Below, piece by piece: positions 16,525-26,967 of a stretch of 64,000 nucleotides of DNA. A program made the translations under genes and the position numbers. The DNA is from Paenibacillus azoreducens (GTDB lineage: Bacteria; Bacillota; Bacilli; Paenibacillales; Paenibacillaceae), in contig NZ_AP025343.1 in the NCBI RefSeq assembly GCF_021654775.1, positions 5,547,501-5,611,500 on the forward strand, read 5' to 3'. The notes beneath the pieces were generated by a model that worked only from the letters and a program-made list of their open reading frames with translations, did not search any database and had not been told where the DNA came from. The number at the start of each line of letters is the position of its first letter. Position 1 is the stretch's first letter.

Positions 16525-19500
16525 TTAATGTTTAACCGGGCCCTTTGAAAATTTGACTACATGCGTTTTGCCAATAGAACCTCCGACATTCACTTCAATG
16601 ATCGTAGAATTTTTTGTTTCCGATACTTTAATCGCTTCATCTTGATCCACTATAGTCAATCCCTGTTTATGAAGCTCAATGGTAATTTTGCTTTGCTGCT
16701 GCGTCGGGTCCGATACCGCCAGCGATATTTCCCCGTTCACCTCTTTCAGTATTACTGAAGCAGGATTTTGGGCAGAAATGAATCCCGCTTTTCCCGGGGT
16801 CCAGAAATTCGCCGCAATGATATCCAAAGCCTTGTGCTCAATGGCTTGCAATTGATCCGTATTGCTGAGAATCTTTATTTTAGGATTTTCACTGTAAGCC
16901 TGTGTAGCCTTGGCGTCTTTGCCAGGTAGTAAGATATACGCGTAAGATGCGTTATCCGGCTGATTGCCATGTTCAAATGCAAGGCTTGCATAATTGCGCG
17001 TGATCGGCGTCTTGGACTGGCCGCTGTTGATCTCGCTCCACGAACCTGTTCTGGATTCGCGAAGTCCATACAGCGTAGGGGCATCCGGGAAGTAGTAGCC
17101 CATGTCGGAACCAGGCACGTTGCCTGCAAGATGGGCCCATTTGACGCCGCTCATCGTGTCCGACCATCCCAGATCGCCCGGCTGCTTGATGCCGTTAACC
17201 GTGAGCGCGTTATCGCCCGCCGGATTCAGCTTGCGGTTATCAATAATGGTTTCGACCGGTTTAGGACCGGATGTATTGCTTGAAATGCCGGCTCCCAGCG
17301 CGACGATTTCGTTATCAAACATAAACCATGATTTCTTCCCGTGCAGATTGCTTCCTGTTACCTGGGAAAGGGAGAAATCCATGCCTGCCGCGCTGTACAG
17401 GTTATCGATCGTCGCTCCTCCGACCCATGATTTCGCATTCATATAAGCTTTCCATTCCCCAGGCACAGCCCCTTCTCCCGAACCGTCCGTCGTTGTGCCT
17501 GGTAGGCGGAACGAATTCACTGTCGGCCAGTACCCGTCCCGGTATTGCATAAGGTCGTTATCATACAGATAGGTCATGCCAATCCCTGTATACCAGCCTT
17601 TTAAATTTTCATTGTTTCCTTTTTCAAAAGCGGAAATGCGGTTCGAGAACAGACTTAATCCAAAACCGTATCCGTCACGCAGATGAACAACCCGGTCCAT
17701 GCCGGCAAACACATGGCTTTTGATCAATTCGCCGCGGGGCTGGATGTTAGCATCATTCATTAATTGTTTCACGAGCGTCAACTCGTAGATCGACAAGCCT
17801 TTATAGTAGTTTTCATAGGTCGTGTCTTTGCTGATCCATTCCTTGGCCATGCTTTTAATCGATGCCGCCACATCCGCGGGCGCTCCTTCGGCCAGACGGA
17901 GCAAAGTGACGATCGTACCTCTGGCGCTGCCGGAACCTTCCCTTGAGATCCCTCTGCCATTCACCATGTCCATATACAGCCCTTTGTAAATCACGGGCTC
18001 AAACGTATCTTTTACCCAGTTGTACACATTGTTCACATTCGGATCCGTTACCGGCCACGGCGAACCGTTCAGCAAATACGTCATATCGGCCGCCCGGCTG
18101 AGCCATACGGCGCCGTACCCTGCCGTGTAGGCGATATTCGCATGCTGAACAAGCGAGCCATCTTTGTATACTCCGTCTCCATGCGTTGCATAAATGAATT
18201 CCGGGCCGATGGAATCCCGCCCTTGCGTGATTTTGGCGCTATTGTTCCCGATGACTCCGCGCATGGTCACGACCAGCGCTTTATCCAATAAATTGGCGCC
18301 TGTCATCTTGACGCCTTTCACGCCAAGCACGGTCCCCGTTTTCGGATCCGGGCAAAATGCATCGACAGCCTTCATGTAATTGCCTTTTTGCTGCTGCGTC
18401 AGCTGATCATACATAAGAATAACGACATCGTTCAGGATTTGCGGCGTGCCGATTTCCCAATCCCACCAATTTCCGTAGGCGCTTTTATTTTCATTGTACC
18501 GGTTGACGTACAGCCAATCCAACCCGCCGATAATCGCATCGCGCAGCTCCGCGTTTTGATAGAAACGGGAGTCTTGCGTGGAATAAGCAACAGCCATCGT
18601 TCTTAATCTGCCGTATGCGCTTGAAATTTGGGAAGAATCCGTCGCGCTTTTCAGATCGCTCCATAAGTAAGTCCTGTTGTCCGCCTTATTCAGCAAATCC
18701 CAAAAACCGCTGCCCTCATCATTAGCCACGCTTTGATCCAACTGATCGACAGCTGCATGAATGTCCGGGTCCGCTGCTTTGGCTCCATCCCAAGGTCCCC
18801 CAGTTAATTTTTGCTGCCATTTTAACCGAAGATCGCGATAAGCCGCAGCCGTTTCCGCCGATTCGACGTTGACCAGGCATTCTGCTTTGACGATGCCATC
18901 AGGCGTCGTTACCGTGACCGCTGCCGTCCCTATGCCAACTCCGGACAAATTCCCATCAGCATCCACAGTGACCACATTCGGATCGCTGGAACTCCATACT
19001 ACACTTTTATCGGCGGCATCAGCCGGCGTGATCGACAGCCCTAATCTTTTGGAATCTCCGATCGCCATGGTTACGGCTTTTTGATCCAGCGCAAGCGCCG
19101 TAATCCCGTTATACTCTTCCAGGCTTATATCATCGAACCATACCTTTCCCGTCCCCGTTTCCAGAAACGGTTCTATCACAAGTTTGGTCACGCCGCTCGG
19201 AACGGTCATATAAACCTGCTGCAACGTCCAATCGTTTGTGCCAAGCAATTTAGCCGAAACCGGTCCGTCCCCCACTTTGCTTGTATTGTAAAATTGCGTG
19301 CGAAAATAAGCTCCCGTGCCGATCACGTTCTCCGTTTTGACCCACATCTTCAACTTATAGGACTTGCCTGCCGCGATCTTGGTGACACTCTGGTTGATGG
19401 ACACCCTGCTTGTTTGAAACGCATCAAAAGCCATCGACTGCTGTCCGTCATGATACGTAGCCGTATCCAGGTATACTTTTGCAGTTTGATTCGGCGCCTT

Positions 19501-19728
19501 CCCGCTCCCGGTAGGAATCCATAATCCCCAATTTGCCGGAGCCGGGCTTGTAATCCCGTTCCAGCTCGCATCCGGAGTGGCCGTCGTCTGTTCGAAGCCG
19601 CCATTGTTCACCAGGTTTGCCGCCTCAGCCTGAACCTTTTGACTTGATCCTCCCAAATATTCCGATGGAACCATTAAAAATAGCAAACTGACAGCTAACA
19701 CTGAACTTAATATCCTCACTGCATTCAC
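16525..19728 (-). CDS. Secreted polysaccharide lyase family 8 (hyaluronate/chondroitin/xanthan lyase type)
   Basis: A 1067-residue exported enzyme. Order: signal peptide (1 to about 34); a carbohydrate-binding-like beta-sandwich ('LVNNGGFEQTTATPD' to 'KVWFDDISLEEY', about 36-208); a Big2 Ig-like domain (about 212-292, 'VVWSSSDPNVVTVDADGNLS'); then the PL8 toroid and beta domains. The PL8 signature 'GNWWDWEIGTPQILNDVV' is at about 419, the catalytic Asn in 'TGANLLDKALV' at about 477, and His and Tyr in 'QHANIAYTAGYG' at about 528-537, spaced as in streptococcal hyaluronate lyase. 'NGRGISREGSGSARG' at about 589 supplies the arginine patch. Substrate is not decidable from sequence. The start is GTG at 19728; another GTG three codons later is possible. 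A cre-like site lies 83 bases upstream. Confidence 0.92.
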   Translation of the reverse strand: MNAVRILSSVLAVSLLFLMVPSEYLGGSSQKVQAEAANLVNNGGFEQTTATPDASWNGITSPAPANWGLWIPTGSGKAPNQTAKVYLDTATYHDGQQSMAFDAFQTSRVSINQSVTKIAAGKSYKLKMWVKTENVIGTGAYFRTQFYNTSKVGDGPVSAKLLGTNDWTLQQVYMTVPSGVTKLVIEPFLETGTGKVWFDDISLEEYNGITALALDQKAVTMAIGDSKRLGLSITPADAADKSVVWSSSDPNVVTVDADGNLSGVGIGTAAVTVTTPDGIVKAECLVNVESAETAAAYRDLRLKWQQKLTGGPWDGAKAADPDIHAAVDQLDQSVANDEGSGFWDLLNKADNRTYLWSDLKSATDSSQISSAYGRLRTMAVAYSTQDSRFYQNAELRDAIIGGLDWLYVNRYNENKSAYGNWWDWEIGTPQILNDVVILMYDQLTQQQKGNYMKAVDAFCPDPKTGTVLGVKGVKMTGANLLDKALVVTMRGVIGNNSAKITQGRDSIGPEFIYATHGDGVYKDGSLVQHANIAYTAGYGAVWLSRAADMTYLLNGSPWPVTDPNVNNVYNWVKDTFEPVIYKGLYMDMVNGRGISREGSGSARGTIVTLLRLAEGAPADVAASIKSMAKEWISKDTTYENYYKGLSIYELTLVKQLMNDANIQPRGELIKSHVFAGMDRVVHLRDGYGFGLSLFSNRISAFEKGNNENLKGWYTGIGMTYLYDNDLMQYRDGYWPTVNSFRLPGTTTDGSGEGAVPGEWKAYMNAKSWVGGATIDNLYSAAGMDFSLSQVTGSNLHGKKSWFMFDNEIVALGAGISSNTSGPKPVETIIDNRKLNPAGDNALTVNGIKQPGDLGWSDTMSGVKWAHLAGNVPGSDMGYYFPDAPTLYGLRESRTGSWSEINSGQSKTPITRNYASLAFEHGNQPDNASYAYILLPGKDAKATQAYSENPKIKILSNTDQLQAIEHKALDIIAANFWTPGKAGFISAQNPASVILKEVNGEISLAVSDPTQQQSKITIELHKQGLTIVDQDEAIKVSETKNSTIIEVNVGGSIGKTHVVKFSKGPVKH

Positions 19729-19810
19729 CCCGCATAATGATGTTCAAAAGCCTATACTATTCCGGGAGGCAGGCCCGCATGACTCAAAATGGAAAGTGCC
19801 CCAGCAAATA

Positions 19811-19824
19811 TGGAACCGCTTTCA
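19811..19824 (-). promoter_or_regulatory. cre-like site upstream of the lyase gene
   Basis: The minus strand reads TGAAAGCGGTTCCA, 13 of 14 cre consensus positions. The rest of 19729-20152 contains AT-rich promoter-like sequence and no gene. Confidence 0.5.
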
Positions 19825-20152
19825 AATTAATGGGCAAACATCCCTTGACCCTTCATCAATTCACCTCCCTTTTTGAAAAAGTGGATTTTGCAGCCATATT
19901 ATAAACAGCCGCAGCCAGCACCGACGGGTCATATTTTTACCTGAAACGGGCATTATTTTGACTCCGACGCTACTGCACTTCTTTTTTTAAAAATACATAA
20001 ACATCGCCTTCATCTTATAAATCTTTAGAATTTTTTGAAGTTTGGTTGCAATCTTTTTAAAATTTGGCGGTTATCTTGGTATCAGGTTCATCCCTGCAGC
20101 TTGATTGCAGCGGCACTTACCGGATACCTTACTTCCAAAGGAGATAGCAACA

Positions 20153-21205
20153 ATGACTTCAAAACCAAATTACGGCGGACTGGACCTGCTTAAGTTTTTA
20201 GTGGCTTTCCTCGTCATTGCCAACCATACCAGCCCTTTTGTTTCTTTCAGCCCTCAATTGGATTTCCTCTTAAGCGGGGTTCTGACGCGGATTGCCGTGC
20301 CGATCTTTTTTATGTCAACCGGATTTTTTTATTTCCGTAAATGGACGGGTGATCCGCTTCGTGATAATAAAGCTCTTTACGGCTATTTGAAAAAAATCGG
20401 CAAGTTGTATTTCACCGCAATCCTGATCTATATCCCGCTTAACGTGTATACAGGTTACTTCACCAAAGAATTCACGCTGTATTTCTTGCTCAAAGATATC
20501 GTTTTTGACGGAACCTTCTATCATCTTTGGTATTTGCCGGCGCTTATGCTGGGGATTATGGTCACTTCTTTTCTGTACGAAAAAATGCCAATGCCCTTCG
20601 TTTTGGCGGCAGCAGCCTCTTTATATATCATTGGATTGCTGGGCGACAGCTACTACGGTTTGGTCGCGGGAACAGGAATTTCGCAAATGTACGATGTCAT
20701 GTTTCACGTATTTGATTACACGCGCAACGGCTTATTTTATGCGCCTGTTTATCTTGCACTCGGGGCATTGGCGGCCCGAAAACAAACATTCCAAACCAAT
20801 CCGATCATCAACGGAATTTTGTTCATGGTCTCGCTTGACCTCATGCTGATCGAGGGCATTTTTCTGCATTACGCCGGAATCCCCCGCCATGACAGCATGT
20901 ATATTTTCGCGCTGCCTGCATCCTATTTTCTGTTCCAATGGGCTTTTTCGTGGAAAGGAAAATCAAACAAACGATTTCGGGAATGGCGGGTATGGATCTA
21001 TCTTTTGCATCCGATTGCGATCGTGCTCGTTCGCGGGGCGGCAAAAACGGTCCACTTGGAACGGCTCCTCATCATGAACAGCCTGCTTCATTTTGTAACG
21101 GTCTGTTTGGTATCGATCGTGATGGCCGCAGCTGCAGCCCGGATATACGGTTTTCCGCTCAAAAAACGATGGCGAAAATCGGCTTCCCCCAAAGAGATTG
21201 CGTGA
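20153..21205 (+). CDS. Membrane acyltransferase, acyltransferase-3 family
   Basis: A 350-residue protein from the ATG at 20153 (AAAGGAGAT just upstream). The first helix reads 'LDLLKFLVAFLVIANHTSPF' with the family histidine; 'RIAVPIFFMSTGFFYF' follows, then about eight more helices and 'WVWIYLLHP'-like 'WRVWIYLLHPIAIVLVRGAA'. It is closest in style to the membrane half of VanT-type serine racemases and stand-alone surface acyltransferases, but no racemase domain is attached. The acceptor is unknown. It is unrelated in detail to the acyltransferase at 2965-4179. Confidence 0.85.
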   Translation: MTSKPNYGGLDLLKFLVAFLVIANHTSPFVSFSPQLDFLLSGVLTRIAVPIFFMSTGFFYFRKWTGDPLRDNKALYGYLKKIGKLYFTAILIYIPLNVYTGYFTKEFTLYFLLKDIVFDGTFYHLWYLPALMLGIMVTSFLYEKMPMPFVLAAAASLYIIGLLGDSYYGLVAGTGISQMYDVMFHVFDYTRNGLFYAPVYLALGALAARKQTFQTNPIINGILFMVSLDLMLIEGIFLHYAGIPRHDSMYIFALPASYFLFQWAFSWKGKSNKRFREWRVWIYLLHPIAIVLVRGAAKTVHLERLLIMNSLLHFVTVCLVSIVMAAAAARIYGFPLKKRWRKSASPKEIA

Positions 21206-21291
21206 AGACAGCCAAGCCGCTTAGGAATCGGATTCATCAAAGCTTGCGAAACGCGGCCGGTCAATGGACACGCCAAAATCGGCGGTTGGAT

Positions 21292-21837
21292 TCATTCATG
21301 GAACCTTCCCATAACCACGGTGTTATAATATTTTCCGTCGGCAAGGACCTTATCGTTTTTTAATATGCCTTCGGTTTCAAAACCGAATCGTTGATACAGC
21401 TTAATCGCCTTATCATTGGTTTCCAACACGTTTAAGGTCATTTTTTTAATGCCGCTCGCGTCCGCCCATGCCACCGATGTCCACAGCAGATTTTTCCCGA
21501 TGCCGTATCCCCAAAACGCTTGTAAAACGCATACGCCAAATTCAACCTTGTGGGAAAATCTGCGCAGGTCGCTGCCTTCACATCTGGAAAACCCGACGAG
21601 CCGGCCCTTGGCTTCAGCAACCAGGAACAAGTTTCGCGGATTTGCGGTATCCGATTGAATCAGACGTTCAAATCCCTGAACATCGATAAAGGCCTCGCCT
21701 TTTTCCCTGTCCAGATTTTCGGTTTCGCCATCGATTTGCAATCTTAACGCGGACAACTCTTCCGCATCTTGAACCGCTGCCGAACGGACCGAATAATTCA
21801 GGCCGCGTACCTCAAATTGCTGCTTATCGATCATCAT
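21292..21837 (-). CDS. GNAT family N-acetyltransferase
   Basis: A 181-residue enzyme starting at the first of two adjacent ATGs (21835-21837) behind AAAGGAGA. The acetyl-CoA fold is clear: 'LFLVAEAKGRLVGFSRCEG', the pyrophosphate loop region 'QAFWGYGIGKNLL', and the last strand/helix 'MTLNVLETNDKAIKLYQRFG'. It resembles RimL/YkwB-type small acetyltransferases; the substrate is unknown. The start region overlaps a partial copy of the AGTTGAACC-type intergenic repeat. It converges with the acyltransferase upstream. Confidence 0.87.
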   Translation of the reverse strand: MMIDKQQFEVRGLNYSVRSAAVQDAEELSALRLQIDGETENLDREKGEAFIDVQGFERLIQSDTANPRNLFLVAEAKGRLVGFSRCEGSDLRRFSHKVEFGVCVLQAFWGYGIGKNLLWTSVAWADASGIKKMTLNVLETNDKAIKLYQRFGFETEGILKNDKVLADGKYYNTVVMGRFHE

Positions 21838-21933
21838 CGTGTTTCTCCTTTTATTTGTTTTGATAAATAACGGGGATGGCAGCCGGGTGAAACGGGCTCT
21901 GTAAATGCCCCAAGCAATAAATTTTACCAAAAA

Positions 21934-21958
21934 GCAAAAAAACGGCATTTCTGCCGTC
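21934..21958 (-). terminator. Terminator of tRNA-Lys
   Basis: ACGGCA (21942-21947) pairs with TGCCGT (21952-21957); on the minus strand seven T follow. It stands 12 bases after the tRNA 3' end. Confidence 0.75.
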
Positions 21959-21969
21959 TTTTCTAAGGA

Positions 21970-22042
21970 TGGATTGTCAGGGACTCGAACCCTGGACCGC
22001 CTGATTAAGAGTCAGATGCTCTACCAACTGAGCTAACAATCC
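21970..22042 (-). tRNA. tRNA-Lys (CTT anticodon)
   Basis: On the minus strand a 73-nt cloverleaf can be folded: acceptor GGATTGT with ACAATCC, D arm TAGCTCAGTTGGTAGAGCA, anticodon arm CTGACTCTTAATCAG with CTT reading AAG lysine codons, and T arm CAGGGTTCGAGTCCCTG. The 3' CCA is not encoded. Confidence 0.95.
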
Positions 22043-22304
22043 ATATTCATTTATTAGAGTCGAGTTTGTCCAAGCATCTGCTATAATGTTCAACATCGTC
22101 TCAACGTTTATACTCTATCATAATTAATCTAGTGAATCAAGAGATAAATATTTACCACATATATAATTGTCATGTGAATTATCTAAGAACGCTGTGTGAA
22201 ATTCCTCTCGGGCGAAAGCCGCCAACTGTTTCCTGCCAAATAAAGTGCTATAATTAAAAAGGGAAGTTTCCAATAAAGTCCAGAACAAGGAAGGAGAAAC
22301 ACTC

Positions 22305-23192
22305 ATGAACATGAAGCAATTGGATCGAATTCGTACGGGAAAAGGTTTCATCGCCGCCTTGGATCAAAGCGGGGGTAGCACGCCGAAAGCTCTGCAGCAG
22401 TACGGTATTCCGGAAAGCAGTTATTCCGGCGAAGAAGAGATGTACGCTTTGGTGCATGAGATGAGAACGCGCATTATTAAAAGTCCTGCGTTTGATTCCA
22501 GGCATATTTTGGGTGCGATTCTTTTTGAAAACACGATGGATCGTTCCATCGACGGTCAATTGACCGCCGATTATCTCTGGGAGCAAAAAGGCATCGTGCC
22601 TTTTCTGAAAGTCGACAAAGGACTCGCCGAGTTGGAGGACGGCGTTCAGCTTATGAAGCCAATCTCCGGACTGGACGATCTTTTGAAACGCGCCAATGAA
22701 CGCAACATCTTCGGGACGAAAATGCGCTCGGTCATCAAAGAAGCGAATCCTGCCGGAATCAAAAAAGTTGTCGAGCAGCAGTTTGCCATCGGCAAACAAA
22801 TCGCGGCGGCGGGGCTGGTGCCGATCGTCGAACCGGAAGTGGATATTTACAGCGCGGATAAAACCGCATCGGAAAAACTGTTAAAAGATGAAATCATAGC
22901 TCAATTATCGGCCCTTGATCCGGACGTAAAAATTATGCTCAAACTCTCCATTCCGACCGAAGACAACTTCTACAGCGATCTGATGGAGGATCCGCATGTG
23001 GTAAGGATCGTGGCTTTATCGGGCGGCTACTCGCAAACGGAAGCCAACGACAAACTGGCGCAAAACCACGGACTGATCGCCAGCTTCTCCCGCGCCTTGT
23101 CGGAGGGACTTGCCGCCGGACAATCGGATGAAGACTTTAACGCGAAGCTTTCCAAATCCGTAGAGGCTATTTATGAAGCGTCTATTAAATAA
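22305..23192 (+). CDS. fda: Class I fructose-bisphosphate aldolase
   Basis: A 295-residue Schiff-base aldolase that interconverts fructose 1,6-bisphosphate with glyceraldehyde 3-phosphate and dihydroxyacetone phosphate. It opens with '[19 protein letters not shown]', shows '[12 protein letters not shown]' and '[12 protein letters not shown]', and the lysine in '[11 protein letters not shown]' (about residue 212) is the Schiff-base candidate. The sequence fits the staphylococcal Fda type in length. The ATG follows AAGGAAGGAGAA, with a TATAAT about 55 bases upstream. It is monocistronic with its own terminator. Confidence 0.94.
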   Translation: MNMKQLDRIRTGKGFIAALDQSGGSTPKALQQYGIPESSYSGEEEMYALVHEMRTRIIKSPAFDSRHILGAILFENTMDRSIDGQLTADYLWEQKGIVPFLKVDKGLAELEDGVQLMKPISGLDDLLKRANERNIFGTKMRSVIKEANPAGIKKVVEQQFAIGKQIAAAGLVPIVEPEVDIYSADKTASEKLLKDEIIAQLSALDPDVKIMLKLSIPTEDNFYSDLMEDPHVVRIVALSGGYSQTEANDKLAQNHGLIASFSRALSEGLAAGQSDEDFNAKLSKSVEAIYEASIK

Positions 23193-23223
23193 AAAAAGCA
23201 CTTCTGCTGTTAAATAAAATGAT

Positions 23224-23264
23224 AAAACGACTCCGAGCCTTGTCAATAGGCCGGGGTCGTTTTG
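23224..23264 (+). terminator. Terminator after fda
   Basis: AAAACGACTCCGAGCC pairs with GGCCGGGGTCGTTTT with minor mismatches, ending in TTTT. It may also serve the convergent oxidoreductase gene. Confidence 0.7.
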
Positions 23265-23300
23265 GGGTTTACTTGCAAGCATTTCTGTGATTTAGCTACC

Positions 23301-24209
23301 TTATTTCACCCTAATAACCACGTTTCCTTTTTTATGACCTTTCTCGACATATCGGTGGGCTTCGGGTATTTGCTCCAGCGGATAACAGCGGTCGATGACC
23401 GCATGGATTTTCCCTGTTTCCATCAGCTCCTGGAGGAAAATCAGATCCTCCGTAGATACCTTCGCGACTTCCATTCCGACAACGGACACGTAGGTTCCAT
23501 GCGGCGCCAACGCTTTTTTGCAGTTTGATTTTTTGATTTTCCCTACGGCGTTAAAGACGATATCATAAAGCTCTCCTCTGCTCGTAAAATCCTCTTTCGT
23601 ATAGTCAATCACCTTATCGGCCCCTAGAGATTTCACTAGTTCGATATTGGCCGAGCTGCACACCGCCGTAACTACCGCCCCGTAATGTTTGGCAAGCTGC
23701 ACCGCGGAAGTCCCTACCGATCCGGAGGCCCCATAGATGAGCACTTTTTGTCCGGGCTGGATCTTTCCTTTTCTAAGAAAATGCAGCGCTGTCGTTCCGC
23801 CAAAAAGAACCGCAGCCGCTTCCTCATCACTCGCATTGGCAGGTTTCATCGCCACCAGTTTATCCGGCAGACACGCATATTCGGCGTACGCTCCCATACG
23901 CATTCCGGGAAATGCAAAAACAGGGTCGCCTTTTTTGAATCGCTTGACCTCTTTTCCAACGGCTTCGATTTCTCCGGCCAGTTCCGTGCCGAGAATCTGT
24001 TTTCTTGGTTTATTGAAACCTAATATCATCCGCATGAAAAAACGGAGCAACATCGGGGCGTTTAAACCACGAACTCTGCAATCTCCCGATGTAACTGTTG
24101 TCGCATGAACCTTGACTAGCACTTCATGATCCTCGGGAACAGGTTTTTCAACCTCTTGAAGCTTCAAAACATCCGGTGCCCCGTATTTTGTGTATACCAT
24201 CGCTCTCAT
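23301..24209 (-). CDS. NAD(P)-dependent zinc-free medium-chain dehydrogenase (quinone oxidoreductase-like)
   Basis: A 302-residue member of the quinone oxidoreductase branch of the MDR superfamily. The GroES-like part shows '[19 protein letters not shown]' and '[20 protein letters not shown]'; the Rossmann part shows '[20 protein letters not shown]', with AxGxVG binding NAD(P)H. The cysteine and histidine zinc ligands of alcohol dehydrogenases are lacking. Members reduce quinones or activated double bonds; the true substrate is unknown. The gene starts 82 bases after the stop of the LuxR/MalT-type regulator gene on the same strand, so it may be its target or co-transcribed. Confidence 0.88.
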   Translation of the reverse strand: MRAMVYTKYGAPDVLKLQEVEKPVPEDHEVLVKVHATTVTSGDCRVRGLNAPMLLRFFMRMILGFNKPRKQILGTELAGEIEAVGKEVKRFKKGDPVFAFPGMRMGAYAEYACLPDKLVAMKPANASDEEAAAVLFGGTTALHFLRKGKIQPGQKVLIYGASGSVGTSAVQLAKHYGAVVTAVCSSANIELVKSLGADKVIDYTKEDFTSRGELYDIVFNAVGKIKKSNCKKALAPHGTYVSVVGMEVAKVSTEDLIFLQELMETGKIHAVIDRCYPLEQIPEAHRYVEKGHKKGNVVIRVK

Positions 24210-24291
24210 GGTTTTCCTCTTCCTTCAAAACTTATTTTGCAATGAGTATATACGCAGCACGGGTTCGATATACAGATACTAAAGTATGGTT

Positions 24292-26967
24292 TTACAGCAG
24301 ACCCAACTGGCGGGCACGCGCTACGGCTTCAGTCCGCCGTTTCACCTGCAGTTTGTCAAAGATTATCCGGTTATGCCCTTTAACCGTCGTTAACGCGATG
24401 AAGAGCCGTTCGCTAATTTCGCGATTCGAAAGCCCTTGGGCGATGAGGCGCAGCACTTCCAACTCCCGGTTGCTGAGCGGCTCAATCAGAAGCTTGCCGG
24501 CCTGAGCAGAACGACGATCCGGCTCGTCTTCTATTTCCAAGCCTTCCGCCTCCATTGCTGTCAGCAGCCTGCCTAGATCATTCGGCATGATGTCATAACC
24601 GGCTGCTTCGCGCAGTAGTCCTTTCATCGGAGCACCCTCGTCGAGAAAGGTACGGATGAAACCTTCAGATTCGGCCAATGCGAGCGCGTCCGCAAACCGT
24701 TTCACGGCCTTGATCTTGTCGCCATTTCCATGCAAAGCAATGGCCTGCAGAACCATAACTTTGAGCCGTTCATCCTCACGGTTGTTTGCTTCCGCCTGTC
24801 TTCGCAATGTTTCCAAAACATCCAGCGCAGCTGTTGGATGATCCTTGGCCAGATGCACCCGGGCCTTGCTGAATTGCAGCCCATACTGCTGCGCTAGCCG
24901 GTCAGCTTCTTCCACATCGCCCTGATGAAGCAAAATGAGCACCTGCACCTCTGCTATATGGGGTATCTGATTCAAAAAATGCTGCTGGCGGGCGGAACGA
25001 TCGGCCCGAGCTAAAACAGCAGCCGCTTCGCGCCACTCTCCCAGCGCCAGCTTTAACTTTGCTAGAAACACCTCACAAGCTACCGCTCGATCCGTATCCT
25101 CAAACTGCTGTGCCAGTTGAAAAGCCCGCAGCGCGTACTGCTCGGCCGTATCCAAGTCATTCCACTCGTAGGCAATGCGCGCTAACCCCAGATACGCTTC
25201 GCAAGCAGCCGGCAGTGGCGGATCGCCAGCTAATCCAAGAACTTGTTGATAAGCCCCGGCTGCCGCACGAAGCTGATTGTCTGCTTCCCGTATGTTTCCC
25301 AAACCAAGCTCAGCCATAATGGTAATGATGAGATGACCGATCTTCCGGCTAATCGACAAGGCCTCAGAATATGCCAGGCCGGCCGCAGCGTGATCCCCCT
25401 GCAGCTGGTGCGCATATCCCAGCGACCACATTGTGGCTGCGCGGACAGGTAAATTGCCTTGATGAAGATGTTCAAGCGCAAGACGCGACTCGGCAAGAAT
25501 CGTGTCCGCCTGATGCCTGCTGACAGCCAGCGCTGCCCGAATCGAGGCCATATGCCCTATTAGATCTGGAGTTTTCATGGCTTGTCCGGCGCCTTGCAGG
25601 GCATGTTCGGCCGCTTGCAGTTTTCGCTCAACCTCTTTCATTTGACCGGCCATCAGGAGCGCCGAAGCATGCATTACGTAAAGCGAGGGCCTTGCGTCCA
25701 GCTCCGTTTGCGGCAGCGACTCGAGCCAATTCAAAATAGGAGTGATCGCTCCGCGAAAAAGCAGAGGCATCCCTCCTCCTTCGATCAGGCGAACGGCGCG
25801 GTCAACGTCATGTGCGGCAGCGGCATGATGAAAAGCTTCCATGACTAAGCCATTGTCCTCATACCATGCACTGGCGCGGATATGCAATTCAGCAATGTCT
25901 GTTACACCTTTTTCTTTGTTCTGAATGATGCGTTGATGCAGCCGTTTCCGCAGCAAATCGGCAAAGAGATGGTGATAACGGTACCAATGCCGCATATTGT
26001 CCAATGGGACGATAAACAGGTTGGCGCGTTCGAGATACTCCAACATATCCTGCCCGAAACGGGAAGCGGCCTCTTGATTACCTGCTTCCATATGAAAAAC
26101 AGCATCGCATAACGGGCCGGACAACCGGTCAAGTATCGACGTGTGCAGCAAAAAATCCTGAATGTTCACGGGTTGGGTTTGCAAAACCTCTTCAACCAAA
26201 TAATCCATGACATGATGATGGCTGCCGGTAAAAGATTGGACGAACCCTGAGGCATCCGGATGCCCTTGCATCGAAAGCGCAGCCAGCTGCAAGCCGGCAA
26301 TCCAACCTTCCGTCCGGGTTGCAAGCAGGACGATATCTTCTTCTGAAAGGCTCAATCCCATCACCGTTCCGAGGAACTCCGCTGTTTCGGAGGTCGTGAA
26401 CCGCAAGTCATTGGTCCGCACTTCCGTCAACTCATCCCGGACACGCAGCCGGGCCAGAGGCAAATCGGGGTCCTGGCGGGTAACGATGACCAAATGCATC
26501 TGGGGCGGCATATGCTCGATCAGCCAAGCGACGGCATCATCCATCGTTTTGGAATCAACAACATGGTAATCGTCAAGAACGAGAATAAAAGGTTCCGGGG
26601 TCACCCCAATTTTTGGAAGCAATGCTGCCAAAATCATTTCCAACCGCAGCGGTCGGGAGGTTTGGAGCGTACCCAATATACCTTCTCCCGCATCAATCCC
26701 GACCTCCCTCATGGCAGCAAAAAGATATGTCAAAAAACGTACGGGATCACGATCCTCCTCATCCATTGACAGCCAAGCGGCTGGCCGCGGGCAGCCGGCA
26801 AGCCACTGGCTGACAAGCGTGGTTTTCCCGCAGCCTGGGGAAGCCGAAATAAGGGTCAATTTACGGCCCAGTCCATCATTGAGACGCCGAAGCAGGCGCA
26901 GGCGACGAACCATTTTTGATCGAAGCCGGGGAGTATATAGTTTTGTTGGTAAAATCGGTTCAAACAT
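24292..26967 (-). CDS. LuxR/MalT-type large ATP-dependent regulator (LAL/STAND)
   Basis: An 891-residue regulator (another ATG four codons upstream is possible; GGTGG favours the one used). Order: STAND NTPase domain with Walker A 'ISASPGCGKTTLVSQWL' (about residue 41) and Walker B 'PFILVLDDYHVVD'; winged-helix and arm region; a long TPR-like helical sensor (about 370-800, rich in Ala/Leu/Glu helices); and a C-terminal LuxR helix-turn-helix ('LSNRELEVLRLIAQGLSNRE', then 'LFIALTTVKGHNRII'). MalT-like proteins bind ATP and an inducer, multimerise and activate transcription. The inducer is unknown. The downstream oxidoreductase gene is the obvious candidate target. Confidence 0.92.
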   Translation of the reverse strand: MFEPILPTKLYTPRLRSKMVRRLRLLRRLNDGLGRKLTLISASPGCGKTTLVSQWLAGCPRPAAWLSMDEEDRDPVRFLTYLFAAMREVGIDAGEGILGTLQTSRPLRLEMILAALLPKIGVTPEPFILVLDDYHVVDSKTMDDAVAWLIEHMPPQMHLVIVTRQDPDLPLARLRVRDELTEVRTNDLRFTTSETAEFLGTVMGLSLSEEDIVLLATRTEGWIAGLQLAALSMQGHPDASGFVQSFTGSHHHVMDYLVEEVLQTQPVNIQDFLLHTSILDRLSGPLCDAVFHMEAGNQEAASRFGQDMLEYLERANLFIVPLDNMRHWYRYHHLFADLLRKRLHQRIIQNKEKGVTDIAELHIRASAWYEDNGLVMEAFHHAAAAHDVDRAVRLIEGGGMPLLFRGAITPILNWLESLPQTELDARPSLYVMHASALLMAGQMKEVERKLQAAEHALQGAGQAMKTPDLIGHMASIRAALAVSRHQADTILAESRLALEHLHQGNLPVRAATMWSLGYAHQLQGDHAAAGLAYSEALSISRKIGHLIITIMAELGLGNIREADNQLRAAAGAYQQVLGLAGDPPLPAACEAYLGLARIAYEWNDLDTAEQYALRAFQLAQQFEDTDRAVACEVFLAKLKLALGEWREAAAVLARADRSARQQHFLNQIPHIAEVQVLILLHQGDVEEADRLAQQYGLQFSKARVHLAKDHPTAALDVLETLRRQAEANNREDERLKVMVLQAIALHGNGDKIKAVKRFADALALAESEGFIRTFLDEGAPMKGLLREAAGYDIMPNDLGRLLTAMEAEGLEIEDEPDRRSAQAGKLLIEPLSNRELEVLRLIAQGLSNREISERLFIALTTVKGHNRIIFDKLQVKRRTEAVARARQLGLL

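Noticed and set aside
21970..22042. Integration site for a genomic island at tRNA-Lys, and likewise at tRNA-Ala 53673-53745
   Set aside because: I see no integrase gene and no duplicated tRNA 3' end in the flanks.
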